Part shown: one piece after another, positions 1 through 7,632 of the stretch
Numbering within the stretch: position 1 is the first letter of the stretch
Layout of the letters: the number at the start of each line of letters is the position of its first letter
From: Serratia marcescens subsp. marcescens ATCC 13880
GTDB lineage: Bacteria > Pseudomonadota > Gammaproteobacteria > Enterobacterales > Enterobacteriaceae
Assembly: GCF_017299535.1 (NCBI RefSeq)
Contig: NZ_CP071238.1
Coordinates: 2,604,001 to 2,668,000, forward strand
Direction: 5' to 3'
Length of the DNA stretch: 64,000 nt
Notes under the pieces: model-generated
Told to the model about the DNA's origin: nothing
The model's database searches: none
Seen by the model: the letters and a program-made list of their open reading frames with translations, nothing else
Made by a program: the position numbers and the translations under genes

Positions 1-48
1 AAATCATCGCGCGCTCGCGCGGCTTACGTTCATCGCAGGAGGAACACC

Positions 49-1281
49 ATGGCTGAGTTCGGTAATTTCATCATCTATATCATCATGGCCGGCACTCTGA
101 TCGGTGCGTTGGCGTCAATCGTCAAACCGGAAGGCGAGCTGGGACGTGAGTTCGTCAACGGCATTCACGCCATCGGTCCGGTGTTTCTCGCCCAGGCGGG
201 CATCATGGCCGCAATCCCAATCATCTCTTACCTGATCATGTACAGCATCGGCCCCTTCTTCTCGGCGCTCGGCTCCGATGCCTCGATAGCGGCGCTGGCG
301 GTGATCGCCGTGGACATGGGCGGCTATCAGTTGGCCGACGCCATCGCCGCCAACCGCGACATGTGGATCGTCGCCATGTTGGTGGGCTACACCTCCGGCG
401 CCAGCATCGTGTACCTGATCCCGGTCGGGCTTATCATGCTGAACCGCGACGACCATAAGTATCTTGCGCTGGGCGCGATGGCGGGCCTGATCAGCATTCC
501 GTTCGCCGTGTTGATCGCCCTGGTGACCATCACCTTCAATAACCTGCCAGTCAGGGAGATTATCTCCACCACGTCACCTGCCGCGCACTATCTGCAGTTG
601 GACTTTCTGCAGGCGCTGCGGCTGCTGTCCCCGCTGTTTGCCCTGTGCTTCCTGTTGGCGTTGGGGCTGAAGCTGCGACCGGCGGCGATGGTGAAAGGGT
701 TCCTGATCTTCGGCAAGGCGGCGGACGCCTTTATCAAACTGGTGTTGGCACTGTGCATCATCGAGCATTTCACCGGCGTGTTTAAAAAGGTCTTCGGCGG
801 CTGGGTATTCGATCCGTTATTCGCCGACAAAGACGAATTATTCCGCGCTATCGAGATCGCCGGTTACATCGGCATTATGCTGGCGGGCACATTCCCCATT
901 TGTTATTTGTTCCAGCGCTATTGCCGTAAGCCGATGCATTTCATCGGCAGAAAACTCGGCCTGTCGGATACCGGCGCGCTGGGCTTTATTATGGTGTTGG
1001 CCAATATCATCGCGGTTTATCACCTGTTCAAGGGCATGCGTGCGCGCGATAAGGTGCTGTGCGTCGCCTTCGGCATCTGCGCGCAGGCCACGCTGGGTGA
1101 TCACCTGGCATTTACCGCCAACTTCCAACCTTCGCTGGTGCTGCCGATCATGATGGGTAAATTCCTCGGCGGCATGATTGCTGTCCTGATCGCCATCAAG
1201 ATCTCGGTGCCGGAAGCCGAATTGCTGGAAAAAGAACAGACGCAAAGGCAGTCGACGGCCATCGCCGCCGCTGCTCGCTGA
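49..1281 (+). CDS. eutH: EutH-type ethanolamine permease
   Basis: Inner-membrane transporter of about 410 residues with roughly ten hydrophobic segments, the length usual for EutH. Family hallmarks visible include DMGGYQLADAIA (near residue 90), ALGLKLRPAAMVKGF, AIEIAG, GDHLAF and GKFLGG, which line up with the E. coli EutH sequence as I remember it. The start is fixed by AGGAGG nine bases upstream of the ATG. Known EutH proteins bring ethanolamine into the cell for the eut pathway; no other eut gene lies in this window, although the gene sits at the left edge and upstream partners may be outside. It ends before a clear terminator. The family call is strong; the substrate is inferred. Confidence 0.85.
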   Translation: MAEFGNFIIYIIMAGTLIGALASIVKPEGELGREFVNGIHAIGPVFLAQAGIMAAIPIISYLIMYSIGPFFSALGSDASIAALAVIAVDMGGYQLADAIAANRDMWIVAMLVGYTSGASIVYLIPVGLIMLNRDDHKYLALGAMAGLISIPFAVLIALVTITFNNLPVREIISTTSPAAHYLQLDFLQALRLLSPLFALCFLLALGLKLRPAAMVKGFLIFGKAADAFIKLVLALCIIEHFTGVFKKVFGGWVFDPLFADKDELFRAIEIAGYIGIMLAGTFPICYLFQRYCRKPMHFIGRKLGLSDTGALGFIMVLANIIAVYHLFKGMRARDKVLCVAFGICAQATLGDHLAFTANFQPSLVLPIMMGKFLGGMIAVLIAIKISVPEAELLEKEQTQRQSTAIAAAAR

Positions 1282-1309
1282 ATTTATCCCTAAGCCATAA
1301 AAAATAAAC

Positions 1310-1346
1310 GGGGCGCCGCCTCACGGGGAAGCTGCGCCCTTTTTTC
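1310..1346 (+). terminator. Rho-independent terminator after eutH
   Basis: A GGGCGC/GCGCCC stem (1311-1316 with 1334-1339) is followed by six T residues. It lies 29 bases beyond the eutH stop codon. Confidence 0.8.
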
Positions 1347-1381
1347 GCCCCGACCATCAATGATTGAGAGAACAAACGGTA

Positions 1382-1738
1382 ATGAGAAAAATATTTTTAG
1401 CCTGCCCCTACAGCCACGCCGACGCCAACGTCGTGCAGCAACGCTTTATCGCGTGCAACGACGTCGCCGCCACTATCGTACGCGCCGGCAGCGCCGTTTT
1501 TAGCCAGGTCAGCATGTCGCATCCGATCAACCTGTGTTTGCAAGAGCTCGACAAAACCGCCATCGGCAAGCTGTGGGCGCCGATCGACGCCCTGTTCATG
1601 GCGGCAATGGATGAGTTGATCGTGCTTGATTTACCGGGTTGGCAAGAGAGCGGCGGCATCAAGCGCGAGATGGACTCTTTCGCCGCGCGCGGCTGCCGCG
1701 TCAGCCTGTGGTCCGAGGTCGCAGGCGAGTTCAACTGA
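1382..1738 (+). CDS. DUF1937 family protein
   Basis: Small soluble protein of 118 residues that begins MRKIFLACPYSH, the typical opening of DUF1937 proteins, which resemble nucleoside 2-deoxyribosyltransferase folds (the YxxxPY-like start and a D/E-rich centre around APIDALFMAAMDELIVLDL). No enzymatic activity is established for this family that I can rely on. I prefer the ATG at 1382; an in-frame TTG at 1364 would add six residues. A GAGAG stretch lies about 12 bases before the ATG. It is transcribed on its own and converges with the transglutaminase gene. Confidence 0.7.
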   Translation: MRKIFLACPYSHADANVVQQRFIACNDVAATIVRAGSAVFSQVSMSHPINLCLQELDKTAIGKLWAPIDALFMAAMDELIVLDLPGWQESGGIKREMDSFAARGCRVSLWSEVAGEFN

Positions 1739-1776
1739 GGCGTGCGCCCCGCCGCTTAGCGCGACGGGGCGGCGGC

Positions 1777-3702
1777 TTATTTGCCGTTGGCCAATTCGCC
1801 GTACACCACCTGGCCGCGGAAACCGCGCCGCACCTGCTGGAACAGCTCGCGGAACGCCGGGTAATCCTGCGCCTGGCACAGCGCTTCCTTGCCGCGAATG
1901 GCGTTCACCTGCAGGCGGTGATTGACGGTCACCTGCTGCCCGTCGCGCCGCCACGCGACGCGATAGTCGCCCGCCGCATTGCGGAACTGCCTGTCTTGCG
2001 GAATGGCGATAATCGGCACGTTGGCCGGCAGCTGCAGACGGTAGGTTTCGTCGTAGCGCTGCGCGGTGCAGTAGAACGGGGTTTCGTTGCCCGGCGCCGC
2101 CGTGGTGGTATACAGCGTGCGGAACGATTTGCCGCCGGGCGGGTTGGGCAACGTCATGCCGCCCACCACGCCGAAATCGACGTAGTCGTCCGCCTTGAAG
2201 CGGAAGCGGTAACCGAACTGCTTTTTGAGATCCAGCGGATCGCTGTTCATCGCCACCTCGCCGCTGCCGTCGATGCCGGAGGCGGACATGATCGTCGCTT
2301 CGGCCTGCGCCCGGTTCTGGCGGTTGATCTGCGAGAAGTAGCCCCGCAGGTCAATCTCTTCCACTTCGCTCAGCCGGCGCTCGGTTTGACCATGCAGATT
2401 GCCCGCCTTGTCGAACACAAAATCGACGCTCAGCGCGCTGTTGACCGGCTGCTCGTCGCTGCCCGGCGTGCGCGCCAGTTTGGCGTCGCGCGTGAGCAGC
2501 ACCGGCGCCCCCAGATCGCCCTCCGGCAGTTGGCCGAACCGCGCCCAGGGATTGGTGGAGTCCAGGTACAAATTGAACTCCGGCACGTAGGTGATGGCGT
2601 GATTAAAGCGGCCGAGCAGCGGCACGTTAGGCAGTATCGGGCCTTCATCCATGCCGATCAGCACCGGCGAGCTTTCAATGCCCTTGGCGGCGAGCAGCGC
2701 CTCCAGGATCACCACGTGATCCTTACAGTCGCCATAGTGATTATCGAGAATGCTCTGCGCCGAATTCGGCTCCAGCCCGCCGTTGCCCAGGTACACCGCC
2801 ACGTAGCGAATGTTTTGCGCCACCCAGCGATAGAGGGCCTCCGCCTGCTCGCGCCGATCGCTGATGCCGGCGGTGATGTTGTCCGCCAGCGCCTGAATGC
2901 CCGGCGTCACCTTCGCCGCCGCGCCGGCCTTCAGCTGGTAGGCCTTGGCCAACTGCGGCCACTCGCGGTAGGTGCTGGCCATGATGGTCGGGCTGAAGGT
3001 CCAGCTGTCCGCCGCCCAGTTTTGCGCCTTCATCGGCGCGCTGCGCGAATAATGCCAGCGCCAGTGCGCTTGGCCGTTGCGGATCTGCGGTTGGTCCCCG
3101 CCCTCGACGCCGCGCGTGAAGATATGCATCGGCAGCTTGGCCGGCGCCTGCAGGGTCACTTCGGCGTCGTCGAACTGATCGAAAACGCTGAAGGTCTCCC
3201 ACAGGCCGAAATAGTCAGGGAAATACGGGGTGTTCTGCGTGCGGCGCAGTTCGTACACCACGCGCGAGCCCGGCGCCAAGTTGGAGAACACGATGACGCG
3301 CACTTTGCGGTCGGCATACAGCGGCGCCGTGGCGCTGGAGTAGCTCTCCTGGGTGTAGATGCGATCGGGCGCCACATCGTGGCGCTGGCCGTCGGCAGTC
3401 AGCGTATAAGCGGCGACCACCTCCAGCGTTTCCATTTTCTCGCTGTAGCTCAGGCGGATCTGGCTGAATTTTTCGACCGCCGCCTTGGTTTTCAGCAGCA
3501 CTTCGTAGCTTTCCGTCTTCACGTTGGTGGCGTTGGCGTTAACGCGATAATCCGCACGATAGCGCACGAAGCTGAAATCGTTGTTGGCCGTATCGTTCTG
3601 GCCCTGATCCGCCGCGGCGGGCGGTGCAGCGGCCAACACGGTGGCCGGGTGCGTCGCCGTCAAACCGGCGAGTAACAGTATGGAAGGAATAGCGATTTTC
3701 AT
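1777..3702 (-). CDS. Secreted DUF3857/transglutaminase-like protein
   Basis: Protein of 641 residues with an N-terminal signal peptide (MKIAIPSILLLAGLTA, cleavage near VLAAAP). A DUF3857 domain fills the first part (about residues 50-200), followed by a transglutaminase-like core with the Cys in NHYGDCKDHVV and the His/Asp region FNHAITYVPEF and LYLDSTNPWARF. It therefore should act in the periplasm as a papain-fold peptidase or crosslinking enzyme; the substrate is unknown. The ATG at 3702 is chosen because AAGGA lies 8 bases upstream and the signal peptide begins there; a longer frame upstream lacks these. A Fur-like box lies about 85 bp upstream, suggesting iron repression. Confidence 0.8.
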   Translation of the reverse strand: MKIAIPSILLLAGLTATHPATVLAAAPPAAADQGQNDTANNDFSFVRYRADYRVNANATNVKTESYEVLLKTKAAVEKFSQIRLSYSEKMETLEVVAAYTLTADGQRHDVAPDRIYTQESYSSATAPLYADRKVRVIVFSNLAPGSRVVYELRRTQNTPYFPDYFGLWETFSVFDQFDDAEVTLQAPAKLPMHIFTRGVEGGDQPQIRNGQAHWRWHYSRSAPMKAQNWAADSWTFSPTIMASTYREWPQLAKAYQLKAGAAAKVTPGIQALADNITAGISDRREQAEALYRWVAQNIRYVAVYLGNGGLEPNSAQSILDNHYGDCKDHVVILEALLAAKGIESSPVLIGMDEGPILPNVPLLGRFNHAITYVPEFNLYLDSTNPWARFGQLPEGDLGAPVLLTRDAKLARTPGSDEQPVNSALSVDFVFDKAGNLHGQTERRLSEVEEIDLRGYFSQINRQNRAQAEATIMSASGIDGSGEVAMNSDPLDLKKQFGYRFRFKADDYVDFGVVGGMTLPNPPGGKSFRTLYTTTAAPGNETPFYCTAQRYDETYRLQLPANVPIIAIPQDRQFRNAAGDYRVAWRRDGQQVTVNHRLQVNAIRGKEALCQAQDYPAFRELFQQVRRGFRGQVVYGELANGK

Positions 3703-3786
3703 CTTCGGTCCTTGAAGGGCGTTAAGCAGCGACACCGGGCCATACGCCCGTCCCGGCGTCAAAACAGGCGGGCACACTAATATAAT

Positions 3787-3801
3787 TGAGAATCATTTTC
3801 A
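3787..3801. promoter_or_regulatory. Putative Fur box before the transglutaminase gene
   Basis: The 15-mer TGAGAATCATTTTCA fits the 7-1-7 Fur motif TGATAATNATTATCA at 12 of 14 defined positions and is a perfect palindrome around its central C. On the minus strand a TATATT -10-like element follows immediately, so bound Fur would block RNA polymerase reading into the DUF3857/transglutaminase gene. Confidence 0.6.
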
Positions 3802-3824
3802 ATAAACGAACCGTCAACGCCGCG

Positions 3825-4394
3825 CTAGCCCTGCTCGATCAACATGACGGCGGTGGTCTCCGGCTCCAGCGCTTCGAAAATATGCTCGCGATCGGCGGAG
3901 TAACTGATGTAATCCCCGGCGCTCAGCACCTGCGGCTGATCCGCCGGGCCAAGGCGCGCCCGTCCACTGCTGATGATCACGTGCTCGACGGTGCCCGGCG
4001 GATGCGGCCGCGAGCATTTCGTTTCACCAGGTTGCACCCGCAGCCGGTAAATGTCGCGCTGCGCGCCCGGCGGGCAGGTGGCCAGCAGCGTGGCGGCGTA
4101 GTTGCCCTGCTCCGACAGCGCCGGCGTTCCTTCATCGGCGCGGATCACTTGCACCGGCCTGCTCGGCTGTGAAATCAGCCGGCTGACCGGCACATCCAGC
4201 GCCATCGCCAACGCCCACAGCGTTTCCAGGCTGGGATTGCCGCTGCCGGCCTCGAGCTGCGACAGCGTGGATTTGGCGATGCCTGCGCGCTTCGCCAGCT
4301 CGGTCACCGACAGATTCAATCGCTCCCGCTCACGGCGGATTGCCGCCGACAAGAGGCCGATCGGCGTGATGTTCTGCATCAGGTTATCGCTCAT
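3825..4394 (-). CDS. XRE-family regulator with cupin domain
   Basis: Regulator of 189 residues. An XRE helix-turn-helix occupies about residues 12-66 (LAKRAGIAKSTLSQLEAGSG is the recognition region) and a small cupin sensor domain follows (about 110-185, with HPPGTVEHVIISSGRARLG and AGDYISYSADREHIFEA). This architecture is common in local regulators of metabolism or export genes. It is divergent from an EamA exporter 129 bp away, with three TGTTCAT repeats in between, so it probably controls that gene and itself. The effector is unknown. Confidence 0.85.
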   Translation of the reverse strand: MSDNLMQNITPIGLLSAAIRRERERLNLSVTELAKRAGIAKSTLSQLEAGSGNPSLETLWALAMALDVPVSRLISQPSRPVQVIRADEGTPALSEQGNYAATLLATCPPGAQRDIYRLRVQPGETKCSRPHPPGTVEHVIISSGRARLGPADQPQVLSAGDYISYSADREHIFEALEPETTAVMLIEQG

Positions 4395-4469
4395 TGTTCA
4401 TTATACCGTTCAGTTGTTCGACTTGACGAACACCGTCAACCATGTTCATCATAATGTCCGATTGTTCAT
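4395..4469. promoter_or_regulatory. TGTTCAT repeats, candidate XRE operator
   Basis: TGTTCAT occurs at 4395-4401, 4443-4449 and 4463-4469, and an inverted GTTCG/CGAAC pair lies between the first two. The cluster occupies the divergent promoter region of the XRE-cupin gene and the EamA exporter, as expected for an autoregulated operator. Confidence 0.4.
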
Positions 4470-4523
4470 TTTAATGACTAAACGGCTTCATCACAAGCAC
4501 GGCCAGGCAACGAGGAAAATGAC

Positions 4524-5420
4524 ATGAAAACGAAAACGCGCGGCGCAGTGCAAATGATCCTCGCCATGACGATCTCCGGCACCGTCGGTTGGCCGGTACT
4601 CGTTTTAGGGCAGCCGCCCGCCACGGTGGTGTTTTGGCGCTGCGCGTTCGGCGCGCTGGCGATGCTGGCCACCTGCGCCGCGCTTGGGCAGTTGAAACCC
4701 GGCGCGATCAACCGGCGGCAGCTGGCTGTCGCCATCCTCGGGGGTATCGCGCTGGTGCTCAACTGGACGCTATTGTTTGCTGCCTATGCACATGCCTCGA
4801 TCGCTGTCGCCACCGTGACCTACCACGTTCAGCCGTTTATGTTGGTGGCGCTGGGGGCGCTGCTGTTCGGCGAAAAACTGACGGCTAACCGGCTGGGCTG
4901 GCTTCTGCTGGCGTTCGCCGGGATGCTGTTGATCGTCACCGGCCGGCAGAGCGGTGGCGGCGAAGGCGACTATCTGCTCGGCGTGGCGCTGGCGCTGGGC
5001 GCGGCCCTGATGTACGCCCTGGCGGCGGCGATCGTCAAACAGCTGGCCGCGTTGCCGCCGCAGCTCATCGTGTTGATTCAACTGACCGTCGGCGCGCTGG
5101 CGATGGCGCCGTTCGCCGCTCTGGCCCACCTTCCCGCGAAACCGACCGACTGGCTGCTGCTGGCTACCCTCGGCCTGGTGCATACCGGGTTGATGTCCAC
5201 GTTGCTCTATGGCGCGATCCAGAAAATCCCCACCGCTCTGGTCGGCGCGCTGTCGTTCATCTACCCGGCGGTGGCGATCGTGGTGGACTGGGCGGCGTTC
5301 GGGCACCGTCTCAGCCTGTTGCAGCTGCTGGGCACGCTGGCCATTCTCGGCGCGGCGGCGGGCATGAACTTCGGCTGGCGATGGGCGTCCGCCGCGCACC
5401 GGGCCGGTAAAATCGGTTAA
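4524..5420 (+). CDS. EamA/DMT family exporter
   Basis: Ten-helix inner-membrane transporter of 298 residues made of two EamA repeats (second begins near YLLGVALALGAALMYALAAA). Drug/metabolite transporters of this type usually export amino acids or related metabolites. AGGA eight bases upstream supports the ATG at 4524. It is divergent from the XRE-cupin regulator, its likely controller. The substrate cannot be read from the sequence. Confidence 0.85.
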   Translation: MKTKTRGAVQMILAMTISGTVGWPVLVLGQPPATVVFWRCAFGALAMLATCAALGQLKPGAINRRQLAVAILGGIALVLNWTLLFAAYAHASIAVATVTYHVQPFMLVALGALLFGEKLTANRLGWLLLAFAGMLLIVTGRQSGGGEGDYLLGVALALGAALMYALAAAIVKQLAALPPQLIVLIQLTVGALAMAPFAALAHLPAKPTDWLLLATLGLVHTGLMSTLLYGAIQKIPTALVGALSFIYPAVAIVVDWAAFGHRLSLLQLLGTLAILGAAAGMNFGWRWASAAHRAGKIG

Positions 5421-5476
5421 TCCCGCCCGATGGGCAAGCTATGCACAATAAGGCATTCGCCTTGTGTCCGGCGCGG

Positions 5477-5485
5477 TGCTATTTA
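5477..5485 (+). promoter_or_regulatory. Extended -10 element before the 23-codon ORF
   Basis: TGCTATTTA fits an extended -10 (TGnTATAAT-like). It would start a short transcript near 5492, about 26 bases before the small ORF. A 7-bp hairpin (AAGGC/GCCTT core) lies just upstream at 5447-5464. Confidence 0.35.
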
Positions 5486-5517
5486 TTTAAACCGTGTAGG
5501 GTAGAAGGAGTTTTTCT

Positions 5518-5589
5518 ATGTGGCATCACCGCCTGCAACGGCGCATCCGTTTCAGCTACTGGAACGAACTGTGCGTCACAAAAAAATAA
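5518..5589 (+). CDS. Candidate 23-residue basic small protein
   Basis: Open frame of 23 codons, starting MWHHRLQRRIRF and ending NELCVTKK, rich in Arg, His and Trp and without a membrane helix. GAAGGAG stands seven bases before the ATG, a better ribosome site than many full genes here have, and the stop codon touches a strong terminator. The whole unit (extended -10, short leader, ORF, terminator) is about 120 bases, as in dual-function small RNAs such as SgrS or AzuCR. I do not recognise the protein. It could instead be a small RNA with a chance frame. Confidence 0.5.
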   Translation: MWHHRLQRRIRFSYWNELCVTKK

Positions 5590-5614
5590 GGGAAGGCGCA
5601 AGCCTTCCCTTTTG
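5588..5614 (+). terminator. Terminator after the 23-codon ORF
   Basis: Hairpin AAGGGAAGGC / GCCTTCCCTT with a 3-4 base loop and trailing T residues. It also lies just past the stop of the minus-strand nitroreductase and could serve both strands. Confidence 0.75.
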
Positions 5615-5630
5615 TCATTCACCGTTCAGC

Positions 5631-6236
5631 TCAGAAGCGATCGGTTTTCACCACCTCGTCGAACGGCAGTTTGCCGATGCGCGGATAAGGCTGCCCCGCC
5701 GCCTTGCCGATGGCGACCATCAGCGCGATCTGATAGTGAGCCGGTTTGTTGATAATCTCGCCCACCGCGTCGAAATCAAACCCGTCCATCGGGCAAGAGT
5801 CGTAACCCTGCGCCTTGGCCGCCAGCATCAGCGTCTGGGCGAAGATGCCGCTGCTGCGCATCACCTCGTCGCGCTGCACCTGCGGCTTACCACGATAATA
5901 CTGATCGACGGCCGGGATCATGAACTGCTGTACCGGCTCCGCCGCCTCGGCCCAAACGGTTTTTACCTGTGACTCCCAGCTCGACAGATCGCCGCACAGC
6001 ACGACCAGCATCGATGCGTCGGTCACCTGCGCCTGCCCCCACGCCGCTTCGCGAATTTTCTCGCGCTGTGCGCGATCTTCGATCAGCAGCGGGCGCCAGT
6101 GCTGCAGGTTAAACGCGCTGGGTGCGCCCTGCAGCGCAATGTTCAACAGCGCTTTTTTTTCTTCGAGCGTCATCACGTGCTGCGTATCAAACTGCTTGGT
6201 GGCGCGGCGTTGGCGGATCGCGTCTAACGTATTCAT
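5631..6236 (-). CDS. Nitroreductase family NAD(P)H oxidoreductase
   Basis: FMN-dependent nitroreductase-fold protein of 201 residues. The N-terminal FMN-binding motif RQRRATKQFD and the following APSAFNLQHWRPLLI (phosphate and isoalloxazine contacts) are characteristic. Such enzymes reduce nitroaromatics, quinones or flavins in the cytosol. The ATG at 6236 is preceded by AGAGG; a longer frame would add six residues with no better site. It follows the cytochrome c gene after 69 bp and may be its own unit. The substrate is not evident. Confidence 0.85.
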   Translation of the reverse strand: MNTLDAIRQRRATKQFDTQHVMTLEEKKALLNIALQGAPSAFNLQHWRPLLIEDRAQREKIREAAWGQAQVTDASMLVVLCGDLSSWESQVKTVWAEAAEPVQQFMIPAVDQYYRGKPQVQRDEVMRSSGIFAQTLMLAAKAQGYDSCPMDGFDFDAVGEIINKPAHYQIALMVAIGKAAGQPYPRIGKLPFDEVVKTDRF

Positions 6237-6305
6237 TTTACTGCCTCTGTCCATGTTAAAAGTTCTATTGTCGTCAACGCGGCGCGGCTGTCCAGCCCCC
6301 GGCGG

Positions 6306-7604
6306 CTATTTCTGCGCGGTTTCGGCGCGCAAGCGGCCGACCTGCGCCGCCAAGTCCGGCCACGGCGCCTGACCGGCATAGTGCTGCCGCAGGTAGTTGA
6401 GCAGGATGGCGATCTGCGCGTCATCCAGGTTATGGCGGAAGCCCGGCATATAGCCCAGCTCGGCGTTCGCCGGCCGCTGTATGCCATCGAGCACCACGCG
6501 AATGGCGTTGTCCGGCGCCTCGGCGAACAGGTTGGTGTTCAGCGCCAGTGACGGCCGCACTCCCGCCATCTGCGCGCCTTTTTCCTGCGCATGGCACGCC
6601 ATGCAGGCGCCGGAAAACAACCGCGCCCCTTCCGAACTCAGAGGCTCCACCTGCCGTTCCGCCTGAGCGTTTAACGTTGCCGCCGTAGCGCCCGCCACCG
6701 TTTCAGGATGATAGCTGCGCAGATAGACGGCGATCGCCTGCAGATCGGCCTGCGGCAAGCGCGACAGCCCTTCTTCGATCACCGGCGCCATCGGGCCGGC
6801 GGCGACGCCGTGGTTGGCCGAGTAGCCGGTGCGCATAAACTCGACCAGATCCTGCTGCGTCCAATCGAGCGGCGCGGGCGAGTGGCCGGTCAACGCCGGC
6901 GCCGTCCATCCCTCCGCCACGCCGCCGGCCAAATGATCGCCACCGGTTTTTTCGCCGAACAGCACGTTGCGCGGCGAATGGCAGGCGCTGCAGTGCCCCA
7001 GCCCTTCGACCAGGTACGCGCCGCGGTTCCAGTCGGCGCTCTGGGCCGCCTCGTCCTGCATCGCGCCCGGCGTCAGGAACAGCAGGTTCCAGGCAAAGAT
7101 GCCCTGGCGAATATTGAACGGAAAGTGCAAATCGGTGGCCGGTGGCCGGTACTTGACCGGCGGCTGTGACATCAGGTAGGCGTACAGCGCCTGCAGATCG
7201 TCGTCGCGGGTGCGGGTAAAGGCGGTATAGGGAAACGCCGGATAGAGATAGCGGCCCTGGCGATCGACGCCGTGGCGCATGGCGCGCTCGAACGCCGCGT
7301 AGCTCCAGCTGCCGATGCCGGTTTCCACATCCGGCGTGATGTTGGTGGTGTAAATGGTGCCGAAGGGGATTTCCATCGCCAGCCCGCCGGTGTTGCGCTC
7401 GCCGCCCGCACGGGTGTGGCACACGGCGCAGTCGCCGAGATCGGCTAACGTTTTGCCGCGCGCGATCTGCGCCTCGCTGAAACTGTGGGTCGCATCGGCG
7501 GCGAGCGGCGCGATTTCCGGCTGCCAACTGGCGACCACGCCGGCGATCACAACGGCGATCACCGTAACGCCGCCCCACCCGACGATTTTTTTCATCTTAC
7601 TCAT
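6306..7604 (-). CDS. Triheme c-type cytochrome subunit
   Basis: Protein of 432 residues with one N-terminal membrane anchor/signal and three CxxCH haem sites (CAVCH, CSACH, CMACH), the layout of the cytochrome subunits that take electrons from periplasmic alcohol/aldehyde dehydrogenases to the quinone pool. It is the last gene of an operon after the 2Fe-2S and molybdopterin subunits (28 bp gap), so it should carry electrons from that oxidoreductase. AAGGA eight bases before the ATG supports the start. Confidence 0.9.
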   Translation of the reverse strand: MSKMKKIVGWGGVTVIAVVIAGVVASWQPEIAPLAADATHSFSEAQIARGKTLADLGDCAVCHTRAGGERNTGGLAMEIPFGTIYTTNITPDVETGIGSWSYAAFERAMRHGVDRQGRYLYPAFPYTAFTRTRDDDLQALYAYLMSQPPVKYRPPATDLHFPFNIRQGIFAWNLLFLTPGAMQDEAAQSADWNRGAYLVEGLGHCSACHSPRNVLFGEKTGGDHLAGGVAEGWTAPALTGHSPAPLDWTQQDLVEFMRTGYSANHGVAAGPMAPVIEEGLSRLPQADLQAIAVYLRSYHPETVAGATAATLNAQAERQVEPLSSEGARLFSGACMACHAQEKGAQMAGVRPSLALNTNLFAEAPDNAIRVVLDGIQRPANAELGYMPGFRHNLDDAQIAILLNYLRQHYAGQAPWPDLAAQVGRLRAETAQK

Positions 7605-7632
7605 CTTTGCTGTCCTTGTTCGTTACGGGGGG

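Noticed and set aside
1..48. End of an upstream gene overlapping eutH
   Set aside because: One frame is open from the window edge to a stop at 53, but 17 codons are too few to judge.
1639..3675. 678-codon frame antisense to the transglutaminase gene
   Set aside because: High GC gives long antisense frames. It is Arg/His/Ala-rich, has no recognisable domain and lies fully opposite a well-supported gene.
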